In this document: positions 42,607 through 52,959 of the stretch, in pieces
How positions within the stretch are numbered: position 1 is the stretch's first letter
Layout: each line of letters opens with the position of its first letter
NCBI GenBank assembly: GCA_004835665.1
Contig: RBKR01000025.1
Coordinates: 930,001 to 994,000, forward strand
Direction: 5' to 3'
Origin: Phoma sp. XZ068
Taxonomy: Eukaryota; Ascomycota; Dothideomycetes; Pleosporales; Didymellaceae
DNA length: 64,000 nucleotides
Made by a program: the position numbers and the translations under genes
Notes under the pieces: model-generated
What the model was told of the DNA's origin: nothing
Seen by the model: only the letters and a program-made list of their open reading frames with translations
Database searches by the model: none

Positions 42607-43713
42607 ATGGCACAAGCCAGGCCTTTGACACACCGTGCAGCTCTCCTGCGCGGTGCCAAGACGCTCGCATTCGAACAAATAGAAACACCAGCCCTCCAGC
42701 CAAACGAAGTCTCCATCGCACCTCGCGCAACTGGCATTTGTGGAACGGATCTCCATTATTACCAGAACGGCCGTAACGGCATCTACACGGTGAAGAAGCC
42801 CCTTGTGCTGGGACACGAAGCCTCTGGCGAGATCATCGCCATCGGCTCCAGCGTGACCGACTTCAAGGTTGGCGACCGCGTTGTTTTCGAGCCCCAGCTG
42901 GCCTGTCAGTCGTGCCAGAAGTGCCGCTCAGGGCGCTACAACCTGTGCAAGTCGATGCGATTCAACGGCTCCGCGAGTGCAGACCCTCCCGTCCAAGGCT
43001 CACTGCAGAAAGTGCTGAATCATCCGGCTTCGCTGGTCTACCATCTACCGGACAAGCTAAGTTTTAGTGAAGGCGCGTTAGTTGAGCCCTTGTCTGTGGC
43101 GCTGCACTCGGTACGCAAGGGCCGACTCGAAGCTGGCCAAACGGTCTTGGTCACGGGAGCAGGCGCGGTGGGCCTGTTGTGTGCGCGCATGGCCAGGATA
43201 TCCGGGGCCGCGTCGGTCACCATGGTCGACGTGGACGTGGACCGGTTAAGGTTTGCGAGGGAGCAGGGGCTTGCCAACGCGACCGTTCAGATTCCTTTCA
43301 ATAAGCAGGAGAATGAGTCGGTCGGCGACTTCATTGCACGCATGGCAGAGAACGTGCGCAAAGAGCATGGCGGAGAAGCCGACCTTGCACTCGAGTGCAC
43401 AGGCATCGAGTCGTGCTTGAACATCTGCATCGGGTCCGTGGGTGCGGGAGCCAAGATCGTGCTGGTGGGCATGGGTGCGCCGCGCCAGCAGTTGAATCTG
43501 GGGCTGGCGCTGGTCAAGGAGATCGAAATCCTGCCGATCTGGAGGTACACGAACACGTTTCGGGTAGCAATTGATTTGATTGCATTCGGGATAGTGGACG
43601 TCAAGCCTATGATCACGCACACATTCGACGTGGAGGATGTGGTGGATGCGCTGGAGTTGTCACTGTCAAGACCGGCAAACCTGATCAAATGTGTTATTAT
43701 TTCGAGTAGGTAG
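42607..43713 (+). CDS. Sorbitol/xylitol-type polyol dehydrogenase (MDR)
   Basis: A 368-aa zinc-dependent medium-chain dehydrogenase interconverting a polyol and its ketose with NAD(H). Single exon. Motifs: GICGTDLHYYQNGRNG (catalytic Cys), GHEASGEIIAIG, EPQLACQSCQKCRSGRYNLC (structural zinc cysteines), the glutamate in GALVEPLSVALHSVRKG, and Rossmann GAGAVGLLCARMA followed by VDVDVDRL (an acidic residue favouring NAD+). This is the sorbitol/xylitol dehydrogenase subgroup; some fungal members act on L-arabinitol. The neighbouring SDR and AKR are also polyol/ketose-type enzymes, and the sugar permease-transketolase group lies 4 kb upstream. Confidence 0.88.
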   Translation: MAQARPLTHRAALLRGAKTLAFEQIETPALQPNEVSIAPRATGICGTDLHYYQNGRNGIYTVKKPLVLGHEASGEIIAIGSSVTDFKVGDRVVFEPQLACQSCQKCRSGRYNLCKSMRFNGSASADPPVQGSLQKVLNHPASLVYHLPDKLSFSEGALVEPLSVALHSVRKGRLEAGQTVLVTGAGAVGLLCARMARISGAASVTMVDVDVDRLRFAREQGLANATVQIPFNKQENESVGDFIARMAENVRKEHGGEADLALECTGIESCLNICIGSVGAGAKIVLVGMGAPRQQLNLGLALVKEIEILPIWRYTNTFRVAIDLIAFGIVDVKPMITHTFDVEDVVDALELSLSRPANLIKCVIISSR

Positions 43714-44183
43714 ATTAAATCAGACGTATTGGTTAAAGATCTTCTCATGGTTGACTACAGCGCCCCGCTCGTGTGACTTCCGGGTCGCAACTTGATGGTA
43801 TGGCTGGCTGTGGCCAAGGTATAAGGCGCCAAGTATCCGGCCTCCGTCCCTGTGGCATACAGCCGCGTGCGGCCATGTCACCGTGAGGAGATAACCACGA
43901 AGAAGCCGAAGGTAGTCCGGACTGTGCCGGCGTGTTCGATCCATTGCATACTCAGAGATGTAAATCTTCTGCGGGCAGAGTTGCCGCTACTGACGTCTGC
44001 AAAGCTCCCCACAATGCGTGGATGTGCTTCTAGTTACCAGCGATGACAAATGGACGAACGCGTATAACAAAAATCTATACATTGATCCTCAGAAAGTTCG
44101 CATAGTAGTTACACATTTCTCAACACCCTACAAGCTCAATCTACCCACAGCAGCACGGCATCAAATACGAGGCCAACCTCACC
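43714..44183. other. Intergenic region between polyol DH and SDR
   Basis: 470 bp between two plus-strand genes, 3' UTR and promoter. No other feature seen. Confidence 0.4.
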
Positions 44184-45203
44184 ATGAGCATCAGCACACC
44201 AGTCCCTAACCGTGAGTGCGATCAGTACCTGAAGCGATCGGTGGTAGATTTATTCTCCCTCAAGGATAGGGTCACCATCATCACAGGCGGCGCACGGGGA
44301 ATCGGTCTTGCATTCGCAGTCGCATGCGCTGAAGTTGGAAGTCATATCGCAGTCCTCGATGTGAGCAGCACACCGCACTCTGACTTCTTCAAACTGCAGA
44401 ATGACTACGGCGTCAAAGTCAAGCTTTACCAGTCAAGTACCCCGTGTTCAGTACTCCACAGCACAAAGTCCTGACAGTATTTATAGAACCGACGTAACTC
44501 GCTACGACGTTTTGGAAGAGACGTTTAACAACATCGTAAAGGACTTCGGTCGAGTAGATGGCCTGTAAGTAAGGCTCAGAAGAAAATGCCACAAGAGCAG
44601 CTTTCTGACATGAACGAAGCGTAACCGCTGCTGGTATCTGCCCTGATCAACCTTTCACCAAGCGCGACCCGGCTGCCGTGAGAAAGTGTTTCGATATCAA
44701 TGTTCTCGGAACTTATTTTGCCGCTCAGCTGTTCACAAGTCAGGTCGAGAAGCAGGACCAAGGCCAGCACTCACCTCAGGGCGGCTCTATCGTTATGATC
44801 GGTTCCGTTTGTGCGTATATGGCCAGCAAAGCGCAATTCTTAAGCGATTACTGCGCGAGTAAGGGAGCCGTCGTTACTTTGGCAAAGGGGCTGGGCGTTG
44901 AGCTTGCGCCGATGGGTATCCGCGTCAACAGTATCTCCCCGGGGTACGTTATTCACATGCACGTTGCTATGGTCGATCACTACTTACCTAATCGATAGCT
45001 ACACAGCAACAGACATGACGCTCTCGATAGCGGATTCGAGACCTGAGTTGTTTGAAATCTTCCAGACTGAGCCGCCGATGAAAAGGATGGGCGACAGGGC
45101 AGACTTGAAAGGCGCGCTGGTCTACTTGTTGAGCGACGCAAGTGCGTACACAACCTCAACTGATATCCTGGTTACTGGAGGGTTGCACGCAGGCAGGGTC
45201 TAG
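44184..45203 (+). CDS. Short-chain dehydrogenase, L-xylulose/sorbose reductase-like
   Basis: 284-aa NAD(P)-dependent SDR. Exons 44184-44431, 44487-44564, 44620-44943, 44999-45203; three 55-bp introns, all phases closing (855 nt). Motifs: TGGARGIG cofactor loop, VTAAGIC (NNAG position), catalytic serine in GSVCAYMASKAQ.., Y-x3-K as YCASKGAV, NSISPGYTATDM and C-terminal DILVTGG. N-terminal residues before the Rossmann fold (QYLKRSVVDLFSLKDR) are typical of the fungal mannitol/arabinitol/L-xylulose reductase branch (classical SDR), which suggests a polyol or ketose substrate. The first donor (GTCAAG) is non-consensus but the only one that keeps frame. Same strand as and 470 bp from the polyol dehydrogenase. 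Confidence 0.86.
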
Positions 45204-45784
45204 TGGATCCAGGTAGAGAAAGTAACGTTACGAAATCGAACAGATTGCCGACCATGCAACGTCCGCGTGATATCGCACGTAAACTTTGCGATGCGAAGTT
45301 GCCATTGACACAATTAGGTTGATACAGCCTGTCTATGTGACTAATCAAGTGGATGAGCAGGTACCACGTCAATGGATCTACGTTCGTGCCCTCGCCAGAC
45401 GGAGGACAAGAGTTCTGACAGCCAGAGATTCTACGTCAGGGAGTCTCGTGGTCTACCGGGATTGAGAGCCAATTGACCGATCTACCACGTATGATGGTGA
45501 ATACAAGATTAAGTCAGAGCGACTTAGCGATTCGCGGGTTGAATATAGCCAAAGTCTGATGCGCGAAGGACGGTGGTGCGAATGTACTGAACGGCGCAAA
45601 TGCCCTATGAATCCCAAGGCAAAATAGTAGCATCGACCGTGGCTACAATCCAACTTGAAGAAAAAATTCTAGAAGACTGCCATAGCATGTGATCTAGTTG
45701 CATAATTGCATCACTGGCGCTTGAAAGAGAAGCCACAGCCAAAATGCAAGCTGGAAGCTCATGTGATCAATTTCTGTAACATGA
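45204..45784. other. Convergent intergenic region
   Basis: 581 bp between convergent 3' ends. No gene or repeat recognised. Confidence 0.4.
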
Positions 45785-47064
45785 CTACTTCAGAGGTGGC
45801 AAGATCTTCGCAGACCTCATTCTCTCCCAGGAGATGAAGTACCCTTCCGCTGTATCAATATCCTCCGTGAATCCGACCGCTCGACTCCTGCTCAAATCAT
45901 ACTGCCTGTCAAAGTCAAACTGCACGAGCATGAAGTGTACGTGGGCCCAGTTCTGCTCATCCATCACCCTGGCCTCGAGCCCGTACTTATCCGCAAGTGT
46001 GTTCCACGTCTCTCGGTTGTTTCTGACAAATACTTCCATGGGGACGGTGTTGGGCTTGGGGCCCTCACCCTTGAGACCAAAGTGCGCAGCAAGCTTAGGC
46101 CACACTTGCGCCCAGGTCACTGTCTGTCCGTCTGCGACATTGAAGACGCCGCCGTTGCCACACTCCTTGATGTGCGTTGCTGCGTAGATCTCCATTTTTG
46201 CAAGCACATCCTGGAAGGTGTCCGAGTGAGTAGATTGGTATCCATGCTCTTCGCCAGGGAACGGCACAACGGCACCTTTGCCATGCACCTCGAGGTAGAC
46301 AGAGAGATACAAGCCAATGCCTTGCGACATGTTCATCGCGTTGGAAGTAGGTGTAAACCCGACAATGCCATCGGGGCGGACCTCAGAGAAGGTCCAGGAC
46401 TTGCCCATGGACAGTTCGGTGAGGAGATCGTATTGGGTGTAGTAGAAGATCTTGCTTGCGTACGGTTCAGGAATACGTGGCATGTCTTCGCGGAGGGGTG
46501 GGTGGACACCCACCTCTTTAGGAAACTCTAAGCCATAGCTTTGAAGGGCGTCAGTGGACAATTTCTTGGCCAATGCTGAAGCGTCGGGGAAGAAAGAACA
46601 AAGCTAGCTTACCCTTTGCCGCCAGTCTGGAGAACGATCGTTTGCAGCTTGTCTGAAACCCGTTCAAGGGCTTCAACAGCTACCCTTAGCAAGTCGGTGT
46701 TGACTTTCTTCAAGCTCTCAAAGTCCCCAGTTTGTATGTAGGCTGTGAAATACACTTCAGTTTGTAAACCCTGTCGGAGTTGCAAAAAGATCATACCGGT
46801 GAAGAAGACATGTGTGATACTTTGTGCATGGTCTACTTTCTCCTTCAACAATTGGGCAACCTCAGATACTGATTTGGTCAAATCGATACCGTTGACGAGA
46901 TTGAGTCTCGGGTCCGCTGGAAGCTGGGCCTGCTCAAGGGTAAGGGGTCTGTTCGAGAGGCCAGTGATCCTTGAGAATGTCGTGGTATTAGGATATTGTG
47001 TGAGCTGGTTAAGCAGCGCCCAGCCAGATATTCCAGAGGCTCCCAAAATCAAGGCGTGGGACAT
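45785..47064 (-). CDS. PRISE-type reductase (progesterone 5-beta-reductase/iridoid-synthase-like SDR)
   Basis: Extended SDR reducing activated enones with NADPH. Exons: 47064-46797, 46742-46613, 46538-45785; 1152 nt, 383 aa. The first intron (46743-46796, 54 bp, GTATGA..TTTCACAG) is in frame and easily missed; removing it gives the family's THVFFTAYIQTGD. The second (46539-46612) joins TGGKG to YGLEFP, where the PRISE catalytic tyrosine normally lies (TG.KxY). Rossmann GASGISGWALLNQL and the late block WTFSEVRPDGIVGFTPTSNAMN are characteristic. Typical length for the family. Divergent from the AKR gene across 750 bp. Substrate unknown; fungal members are widespread and often in accessory clusters. 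Confidence 0.84.
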
Positions 47065-47814
47065 GATGTCCTTTCAAGGGGCGGCTGTAGACTCAAGGCT
47101 CTGTGAGAGCGTGGTCGGCGTATTGGAGTATTGTATGTTCCAAATGTGGCGAGAGCTTGATTATATTGACTGACGACCCGGGAAACGAAGACATGACGTG
47201 TTGTTTGGGCTTTGGAAAATGGCTGATGGACCGCCCACGAAGAGTGGGGTTGATTGATTTTCCATAGTAAGACAGTCACGTCTGGCGAGGCTAATGTAGC
47301 CGAGAACCCGAAGTAACCGGAGCCAACCCAGCAGCAACTACACTAAGAAACGGTGACTCTCTCACATCTGTGATTGACAGAATTCTCGACAAATGGTCCT
47401 CTTCATCCGTACAGGGGATACTACTTGGAAGAACCATACGCATCGTTGCTACGGGTTGCACTTGTGGATGATGACCACGAAAAGGTTTAGCAACTTGCAC
47501 CACAAATCATCCTTTGACCGATTCCCTGTCTTTGTCTAGTCTTCTCAAAGATCAAGACTTTGTATCGGATCAAGTCAAAGGATCTTTATCACACTACCCT
47601 GCACGCAAGCCGACTCGGCTATATGTGAGATTATGCTCGACTGACACCGCTAAACAATCCAAATGTAGAGCAGACTACTTCGTCATCGCTAAGAAGGATA
47701 TATGCGGGTTGTATACTGGATCCACCGCAACTGCAGCAAAATATTGACAGCACCTGGCGAAGTCTTGTGTATCCTGACAAACCTGATACCTTCTCGGCCT
47801 GTCAAAAGATTCTG
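47065..47814. promoter_or_regulatory. Divergent PRISE/AKR intergenic region
   Basis: 750 bp between two divergent starts, so the promoters of both carbonyl/enone reductases lie here. I see no clear TATA box and no repeated motif. Confidence 0.4.
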
Positions 47815-48983
47815 ATGCCCTCCGCTATGGCAAATGTACCCGACTTTCTACTCAACAATGGTGTGCCTTCCATGTGCCTACATTGAGGAGAGATTTTGTC
47901 ATTCCGAAAGTCGATGGCTAATAGTGGGTAACAGGTATTAAAATACCAGCTGTTGGGTTAGGAAGCTGGCAAGGTAAGTTGAAAATTTCTTCGCGGCGGC
48001 CCTGATGCTTATTGATGTGTCTCAGGTCGACTTGGTACGGATGATGAGGCCGCTCTTGAGCATTCCATAATCTACGCATTGCAAAACGGATACCGTATGA
48101 TTGACACCGCGCAGTATTATGGCATTGAACATGTTGTGGGTCGTGCTATCAAGAAAAGCGGCACAAAACGATCAGACATCACCGTTGTGACTAAATTCTG
48201 GGGAGATCTACATCACGATGTAAACACCGCATTGCAGATATCACTGAAACAATTGTCTCTCGACTACATCGATATTTTCCTGATGCATTGGCCCTGGGCT
48301 TCAACGCCAGACGGAAAACCCCTTCGAATTCACCAAGCCCCAACATTTGTAGAAACGTGGAAGCAGATGGAAACTTTGGTCGGCCCGCAATGCAAGAGCA
48401 TCGGTGTTGGGAATTTCACCATAAAGACCCTGAACGTGCTCCTCGAGCATGCTTCCATCGTGCCTGCCGTAAATCAGTTTGAGCTCCATCCACTGAATCC
48501 TTGTTTCAAGCTGGTTGAGTATTGCAAATCGAAGGGTATACATCCAATGTCGTGGAGGTAAGCTCAAAATATTCGAAGTAACAAAATTGCAGTTGTGCTG
48601 ACAAGTTGAAATCGTGTAGTACCTTGGGCGGAGACAGTGAAGTAGCGAGGTCACACATCCTCAGTCATGCGATATTCACCAGAATTGCGCAAAAGTACCA
48701 TCAGAACGCAGGATCGGTGCCGCTATCATGGGCAGTCCAGCGTGGAGTGTCTGTTATTCCGAAGAGCACTTCCGAAAAACGCATCAAGGAGAATATCCAG
48801 CTTTTCACTCTCAAAGACGATGACATGACTAAAATCAATGACGCTCATAAAGAGCTTGGACTTATCAGGACCTCCTATGTCCACGATCAAATGTGGGTTG
48901 AGCTGGAAGGTGTCAGAACGTTGAAAGGCTGGACTCCATGTGACCTTGGCTGGGTGGATGAACAGGGCAATTGGTTGACGTAA
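47815..48983 (+). CDS. Aldo-keto reductase
   Basis: 326-aa AKR, a TIM-barrel NADPH carbonyl reductase. Exons 47815-47860, 47935-47973, 48026-48557, 48620-48983; 981 nt, all junctions in frame (NNG|IKIPAVGLGSWQ|GRLGTDDEA.., MSW|STLGGDS). The catalytic tetrad is visible: Asp and Tyr in GYRMIDTAQYYG, Lys in TKFWG, His in LMHWPW. Cofactor-binding IPKSTSEKRIKEN is present near the C terminus, together with the AKR-type NQFELHP. A second in-frame Met (fifth codon) is an alternative start. It belongs to the general fungal AKR group that includes xylose and glycerol reductases; the substrate is not predictable. Divergent from the PRISE reductase. Confidence 0.9.
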
Positions 48984-50221
48984 GATCAAGTCGAGGATGG
49001 GTTCTAAATACTTGATTTATGAATGTCATGCTCCGTACCGTAAACGGTCGAAATGCAGAGAATGCTGACTGCGGATTGGATTCTCTCCAGCTATCATTGT
49101 ATGAGATAAGCCACGCGAGTAGGATGCTTATAGTGCCGCTCGCTATAGACGACGATAACGAGTGGCGAATGGACTTTTTGAGTTCGTGGGGCTTCTTGCG
49201 GACCTGCCTAGTCTAGCTGTATTCAAGGCCCTGGGATATACCAGTGGGTGGCTGGTTGATACTTATGAGTAACTTGATACTTAAACCGGATGAAGGCAGA
49301 GTGCCCGGTGTGTGCGGCTTGAGAGGGCGATTTATTTACAGAGTGCGAGCAGATGCGAGTTTCTTTGGTGGTGTCTATCAAGATACAGTATAAGCAGCGC
49401 AGATTGTTCACACAGACAATATCCAAGCCGCAAGTTCTGCGCATAGCCTAATGAGAGCTTTCTTTGAAGGTTCAGGTAGGGTGGACCGCATTCTTATTAC
49501 ACTCTTGCTCATGTAGAGCGTGTATGTTTGCATCTTGGGTCTGTTTCGATACTGGCTTGTCAAAGTTCCCACTGTGGGTACGGAGGAAGCCATGGTGCCC
49601 GAATCCTTGCTGGATCTAGATACTGCTTCTTCGATATCCTGCTATTGGATATACCTTGCAGGAGGAGCCTGGGAAGATGGTGTTAGCGACCTTGGGCTTG
49701 AGTTTGCGGGCGGTGACAATGGATAACACGAGCTAGAAGACACCAGGTATGATGGCTGCGTATGAAAAACTTTCGGCCTTAGTCTCGAGAGTGACACGGA
49801 AACCCGAATCAAGGGCACTACTTGTGGTGGGTTGTAGGGGCCTGCCTGGTATGTACATTTGTGGTGCGATGCGACCCCTGAGCAAGACCACTTTGCCCAG
49901 CTACAACTATTCTCGGAAGTAGAATTCAGGTAACTATGAATGATACTGTATTCGAGAGTTACTTCTTAACGCAAAGTCGAAGGCGTGGAGTGGTTGGTAA
50001 CAAGGGCTGGGCGGTGTGTGCGTAGTCAACGTAAAAGACGCTGGATTGATGGGCCGTCGCATAACGAAACAGAAAACAGTATTGTAACTTATAGGTGCAT
50101 AGGTAGTATTTGTGCATTACGCGCCAAGACACGGTACGTAGAGGTGTATCGCACGTTTAGCAGCCTATACTGCACACCAAGCGCCAAGCTTAGCAAATGA
50201 ATGTGCAGTTGCCATGTCGAA
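48984..50221. other. Intergenic region, 1.2 kb
   Basis: Between convergent 3' ends of the AKR and the DJ-1 family gene. Short frames (49019-49216, 49520-49726, 49985-50200) show no motif. No repeat or RNA gene recognised. Confidence 0.4.
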
Positions 50222-50908
50222 TCAGATTCCCAGTGACTTTGCGATAGCCTCTCCGACTGCTGTTGCACTCGGTGGGTTCTGGCCAGTGATCAAGCGTCCA
50301 GAAATAGCAACCTTCACCCCCAACGGCTCAGGAGCCTTTACGAAATTGCCACCTGATGCCTTCTGTAGCGCGTTCTCAGGAAGGAAAGGCAAAGCGTCTG
50401 TGAGGCCGACCATTTCCTCCTCAGCGTTTGAGATTGCTGTTACTTCCTTCCCAGCAACTAGAAGGCTGCCGTCAGAAAGCTTGACGTCGTAGAAAACCGC
50501 TGGTGCATGGCAGACAGCAGAGACAATCTTGCCAGCCTCCCAGAACTCGCGAATCAGTTGCTGGGAGATCGGGTTGTCGACCAGATCAAACATAGGTCCA
50601 TGGCCACCAACGTAAAAGATTGCATCGAAGTCCTTAGCTTTGCCTATAAACTGATTAAGCTTCTGGGTGTTCCCCCAGACATGCTTGTTATTTCTTAAGA
50701 AATCTACAGAGATGGTATCCTCTGCGTCCTCGACAGATCCTGGGTCAAGTGGCGCCTCACCGCCTTTAGGCGATGCAACGGTGATTTCGGCTTTGTTGTG
50801 GAGAACGTGGTATGGGTGAGCCAACTCTGGCAGATACCAACCGCTGGGCTTGTCGAGACTGCCCAGCTTGTTGTGGGAGGTAAGGACGAAGAGGATCTTG
50901 GGGGCCAT
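50222..50908 (-). CDS. DJ-1/PfpI family protein, HSP31/glyoxalase III-like
   Basis: 228-aa class I glutamine-amidotransferase-like protein of the HSP31 group, whose members act as glutathione-independent glyoxalases (methylglyoxal to lactate) or deglycase-like stress proteins. Single exon. Visible: N-terminal PKILFVLTSHNKLG, the conserved acidic residue in GWYLPELAHPY, YVGGHGPMFDL, and the nucleophile elbow SAVCHAPAVF with the catalytic Cys-His pair. The C-terminal RLITGQNPPSA matches the family. Length is typical. It lies about 1 kb from a glyoxalase-I-like gene, divergently transcribed, which would suit a dicarbonyl detoxification pair. Confidence 0.9.
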   Translation of the reverse strand: MAPKILFVLTSHNKLGSLDKPSGWYLPELAHPYHVLHNKAEITVASPKGGEAPLDPGSVEDAEDTISVDFLRNNKHVWGNTQKLNQFIGKAKDFDAIFYVGGHGPMFDLVDNPISQQLIREFWEAGKIVSAVCHAPAVFYDVKLSDGSLLVAGKEVTAISNAEEEMVGLTDALPFLPENALQKASGGNFVKAPEPLGVKVAISGRLITGQNPPSATAVGEAIAKSLGI

Positions 50909-51881
50909 GGCTGCTGAGAGGTTGGAAGGGTTGGTTGATGATGTGAGATGACTTTGTGAATAGAATGTGTTTCAGCAGAAATTGTGTGCGAACATTGTGG
51001 TATTTAGCTACTGTTGCAGGATGATACCACCGCTGGGATTAGTTTCACCGCCCATCTCGCTTCAGCTCCATGCATACTACAACTAAGCAACTGTCATGAT
51101 ATCTGCCACTCTTTTCAGATGCAGCCTTGGTCATTTCGCCGATAAATTTCCTCTTTGAGCGCAATGACGGTAAGAAACGTCTTATCGAAAGCATTGTCAC
51201 ATGCGCAATAAAAAAGTGCACAACGGACCGAATATAGAACCTTGGATCTACTGCCTCATATGCCGCCTGGTTGAATTGCTCGCCTGCCGCGTCCGTGCTT
51301 GAAATGCGCGCTACACGAGACTCAGCGAAGAGCACGTTTCAGCCTTCGAAGACACCAGCTACAACTAAGATTGCGAATGGTCAGTGCGTAAAGTATTCCG
51401 GGCGAAGTATGCACGCTTGTATGAGACAGTCGATATGGCCGTCTTACTATTAGTCAGCGTAGGAAGAAACCGAAGAAACCGAAGAGACCGATGAGACCGA
51501 TTAAACCGCAAACCGACATCCTGGTTGTTGCACAATCCGGATACGCTGCCCTTCAACTGCTGTGTTGGAGGTATGATCTTGTTGGTATAATCGCAAGCAG
51601 ACGCTATCTATCCACCCATGACTGTTTACGTATTACTCCTGTATGTTAATCACGATGTGAGACGAACACATTGCTCTGAGACGTGCAAAAATCTACTCGA
51701 TTATACTGTGTCAGCGACATATACATCTTGCTTTTTGCACCACCTCCTTAAGAAATGTGTGGGGAAACTCTTTTCGCAAGCGGCGGCGAGCGGACAAAAG
51801 ACGGTGGATTGACACGAAATATAAAGGTCTTGCGATCGCGCTATGTGAAGGAACCCCTATCCAAGTCGAGATCTTTGAAGA
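50909..51881. promoter_or_regulatory. Divergent DJ-1/glyoxalase-like intergenic region
   Basis: 973 bp between divergent starts. TATAAA at 51820-51825 lies 57 bp before the glyoxalase-like ATG. A CCGAAGAAACCGAAGAGACC run at about 51467-51490 is a short degenerate 9-bp repeat (also GATGAGACCGATTAAACC). Otherwise nothing recognised. Confidence 0.45.
51820..51825 (+). promoter_or_regulatory. TATA box of glyoxalase-like gene
   Basis: TATAAA in GAAATATAAAGG, 57 bp upstream of the ATG at 51882. Confidence 0.5.
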
Positions 51882-52448
51882 ATGGCATCAACTTCTACCC
51901 CAAACGGCTTCAAGCTGAATCATGTGGGACTTCGTGTAGCTGACATCGAAAGATCGGTCGCCTTCTATACTAAAGTCTTCGGTATGAAGGAGTTAGCACG
52001 AATGCCTCTCGACACTGTTACGATTGTCTTTGTGGGATATGTTACACCCGAGGATGCAGGGGTCCCTGTTTGGGCACGAGAAGGTGTTTTGGAGCTCGTT
52101 TCCCCAAAGGTGAGATCGCTTTAGATGTGTACCTATGTTGAGAATGTTGCTAACTTACAAGATCAGGACCTAGACATGGCATCGCAAAGACTGCACAATG
52201 CAGATTTGCGTTTCGTTAAGCTCGCGATAAGTGTACCTGACATGGCTTCTGCTATGGAATACATCATGAGTCACGACATTCGGGTTTTGAAGAAAGCCGG
52301 AACGGCAGAGTCCTCAGAAGTTGTTGTTTCGTTCCTTGGATGCGAAGCCCCTGAGAAAGGTTACGACAAGGATTTCTGGAAGTCTGTTGAGACTGTCCCA
52401 TTCTTGGAAGACCCGGATGGATATCTAATTGAAATTATTCCCTACTAG
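51882..52448 (+). CDS. Glyoxalase I-like VOC protein with an altered metal site
   Basis: 169-aa vicinal-oxygen-chelate protein arranged like lactoylglutathione lyase (glyoxalase I). Exons 51882-52109 and 52167-52448; the intron GTGAGA..AAGATCAG closes in phase, but an acceptor 5 bp earlier (CTTACAAG) is an alternative in another frame. Half 1: LNHVGLRVADIERSVAFYTKVFGMKE and VLELVSPK, supplying a His/Gln-type ligand and a Glu ligand. Half 2: VKLAISVPDMASAMEYI and DPDGYLIEIIPY, with the last Glu ligand. In half 2 the position normally occupied by metal-binding His (GHIxxxVPD) is Lys (VKLAISVPD). Three of four ligands therefore appear present and one is lost. It may have lost glyoxalase activity or be a different VOC enzyme. 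Confidence 0.78.
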
Positions 52449-52959
52449 GCAATTAAAATCCTATTGTATTTACTATAACACACGCAAGAGCTGATGTATG
52501 ACCATACCATACGGCGCAACAATGCCTTCCGGCTCTAGTAAGACTAGCATCAGCAGCGCTTTGCACACGATCTTTCCCTACTCCAGCCAGTTAGACTGTA
52601 CAGATGGGTCCCCGTGCAGAAAGTCACATCGCTCAACTCTGTCTTGGTATCCTGTAGCTAGACTCGAATATAGGACATATCCGCAGCTACTTCTCCAGAG
52701 CCTGCTCCATGACATTAGTCCCGTACTTGCAAATGGCACACAAGTAGAACGTCCTGCGTCGAAGCACAGAGATAGCGAATTAGAACGCCAGCCAACGCAG
52801 ACTTATCGATGTAGCGGTTTCGATGGCCACTGCTGCCGGATTTACCTGGCAAACTCGTCCCGAGGACTGTCCAACGCATATATCTGCAAACGCGTCGACG
52901 GCCACAGTGCACGTTGTGCGGGTTCGATCGAACAGTGTTGTCAGATCTTTGGATAATGG
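52449..52959. other. Intergenic region
   Basis: 511 bp between plus-strand genes. An overlapping 152-codon frame (52498-52956) has no recognisable motif and I do not accept it as a gene. Confidence 0.4.

Noticed and set aside
52498..52956. 152-codon plus-strand frame upstream of the receptor fragment
   Set aside because: No motif, unusual Ser/Cys-rich composition, overlapped by equally long antisense frames.
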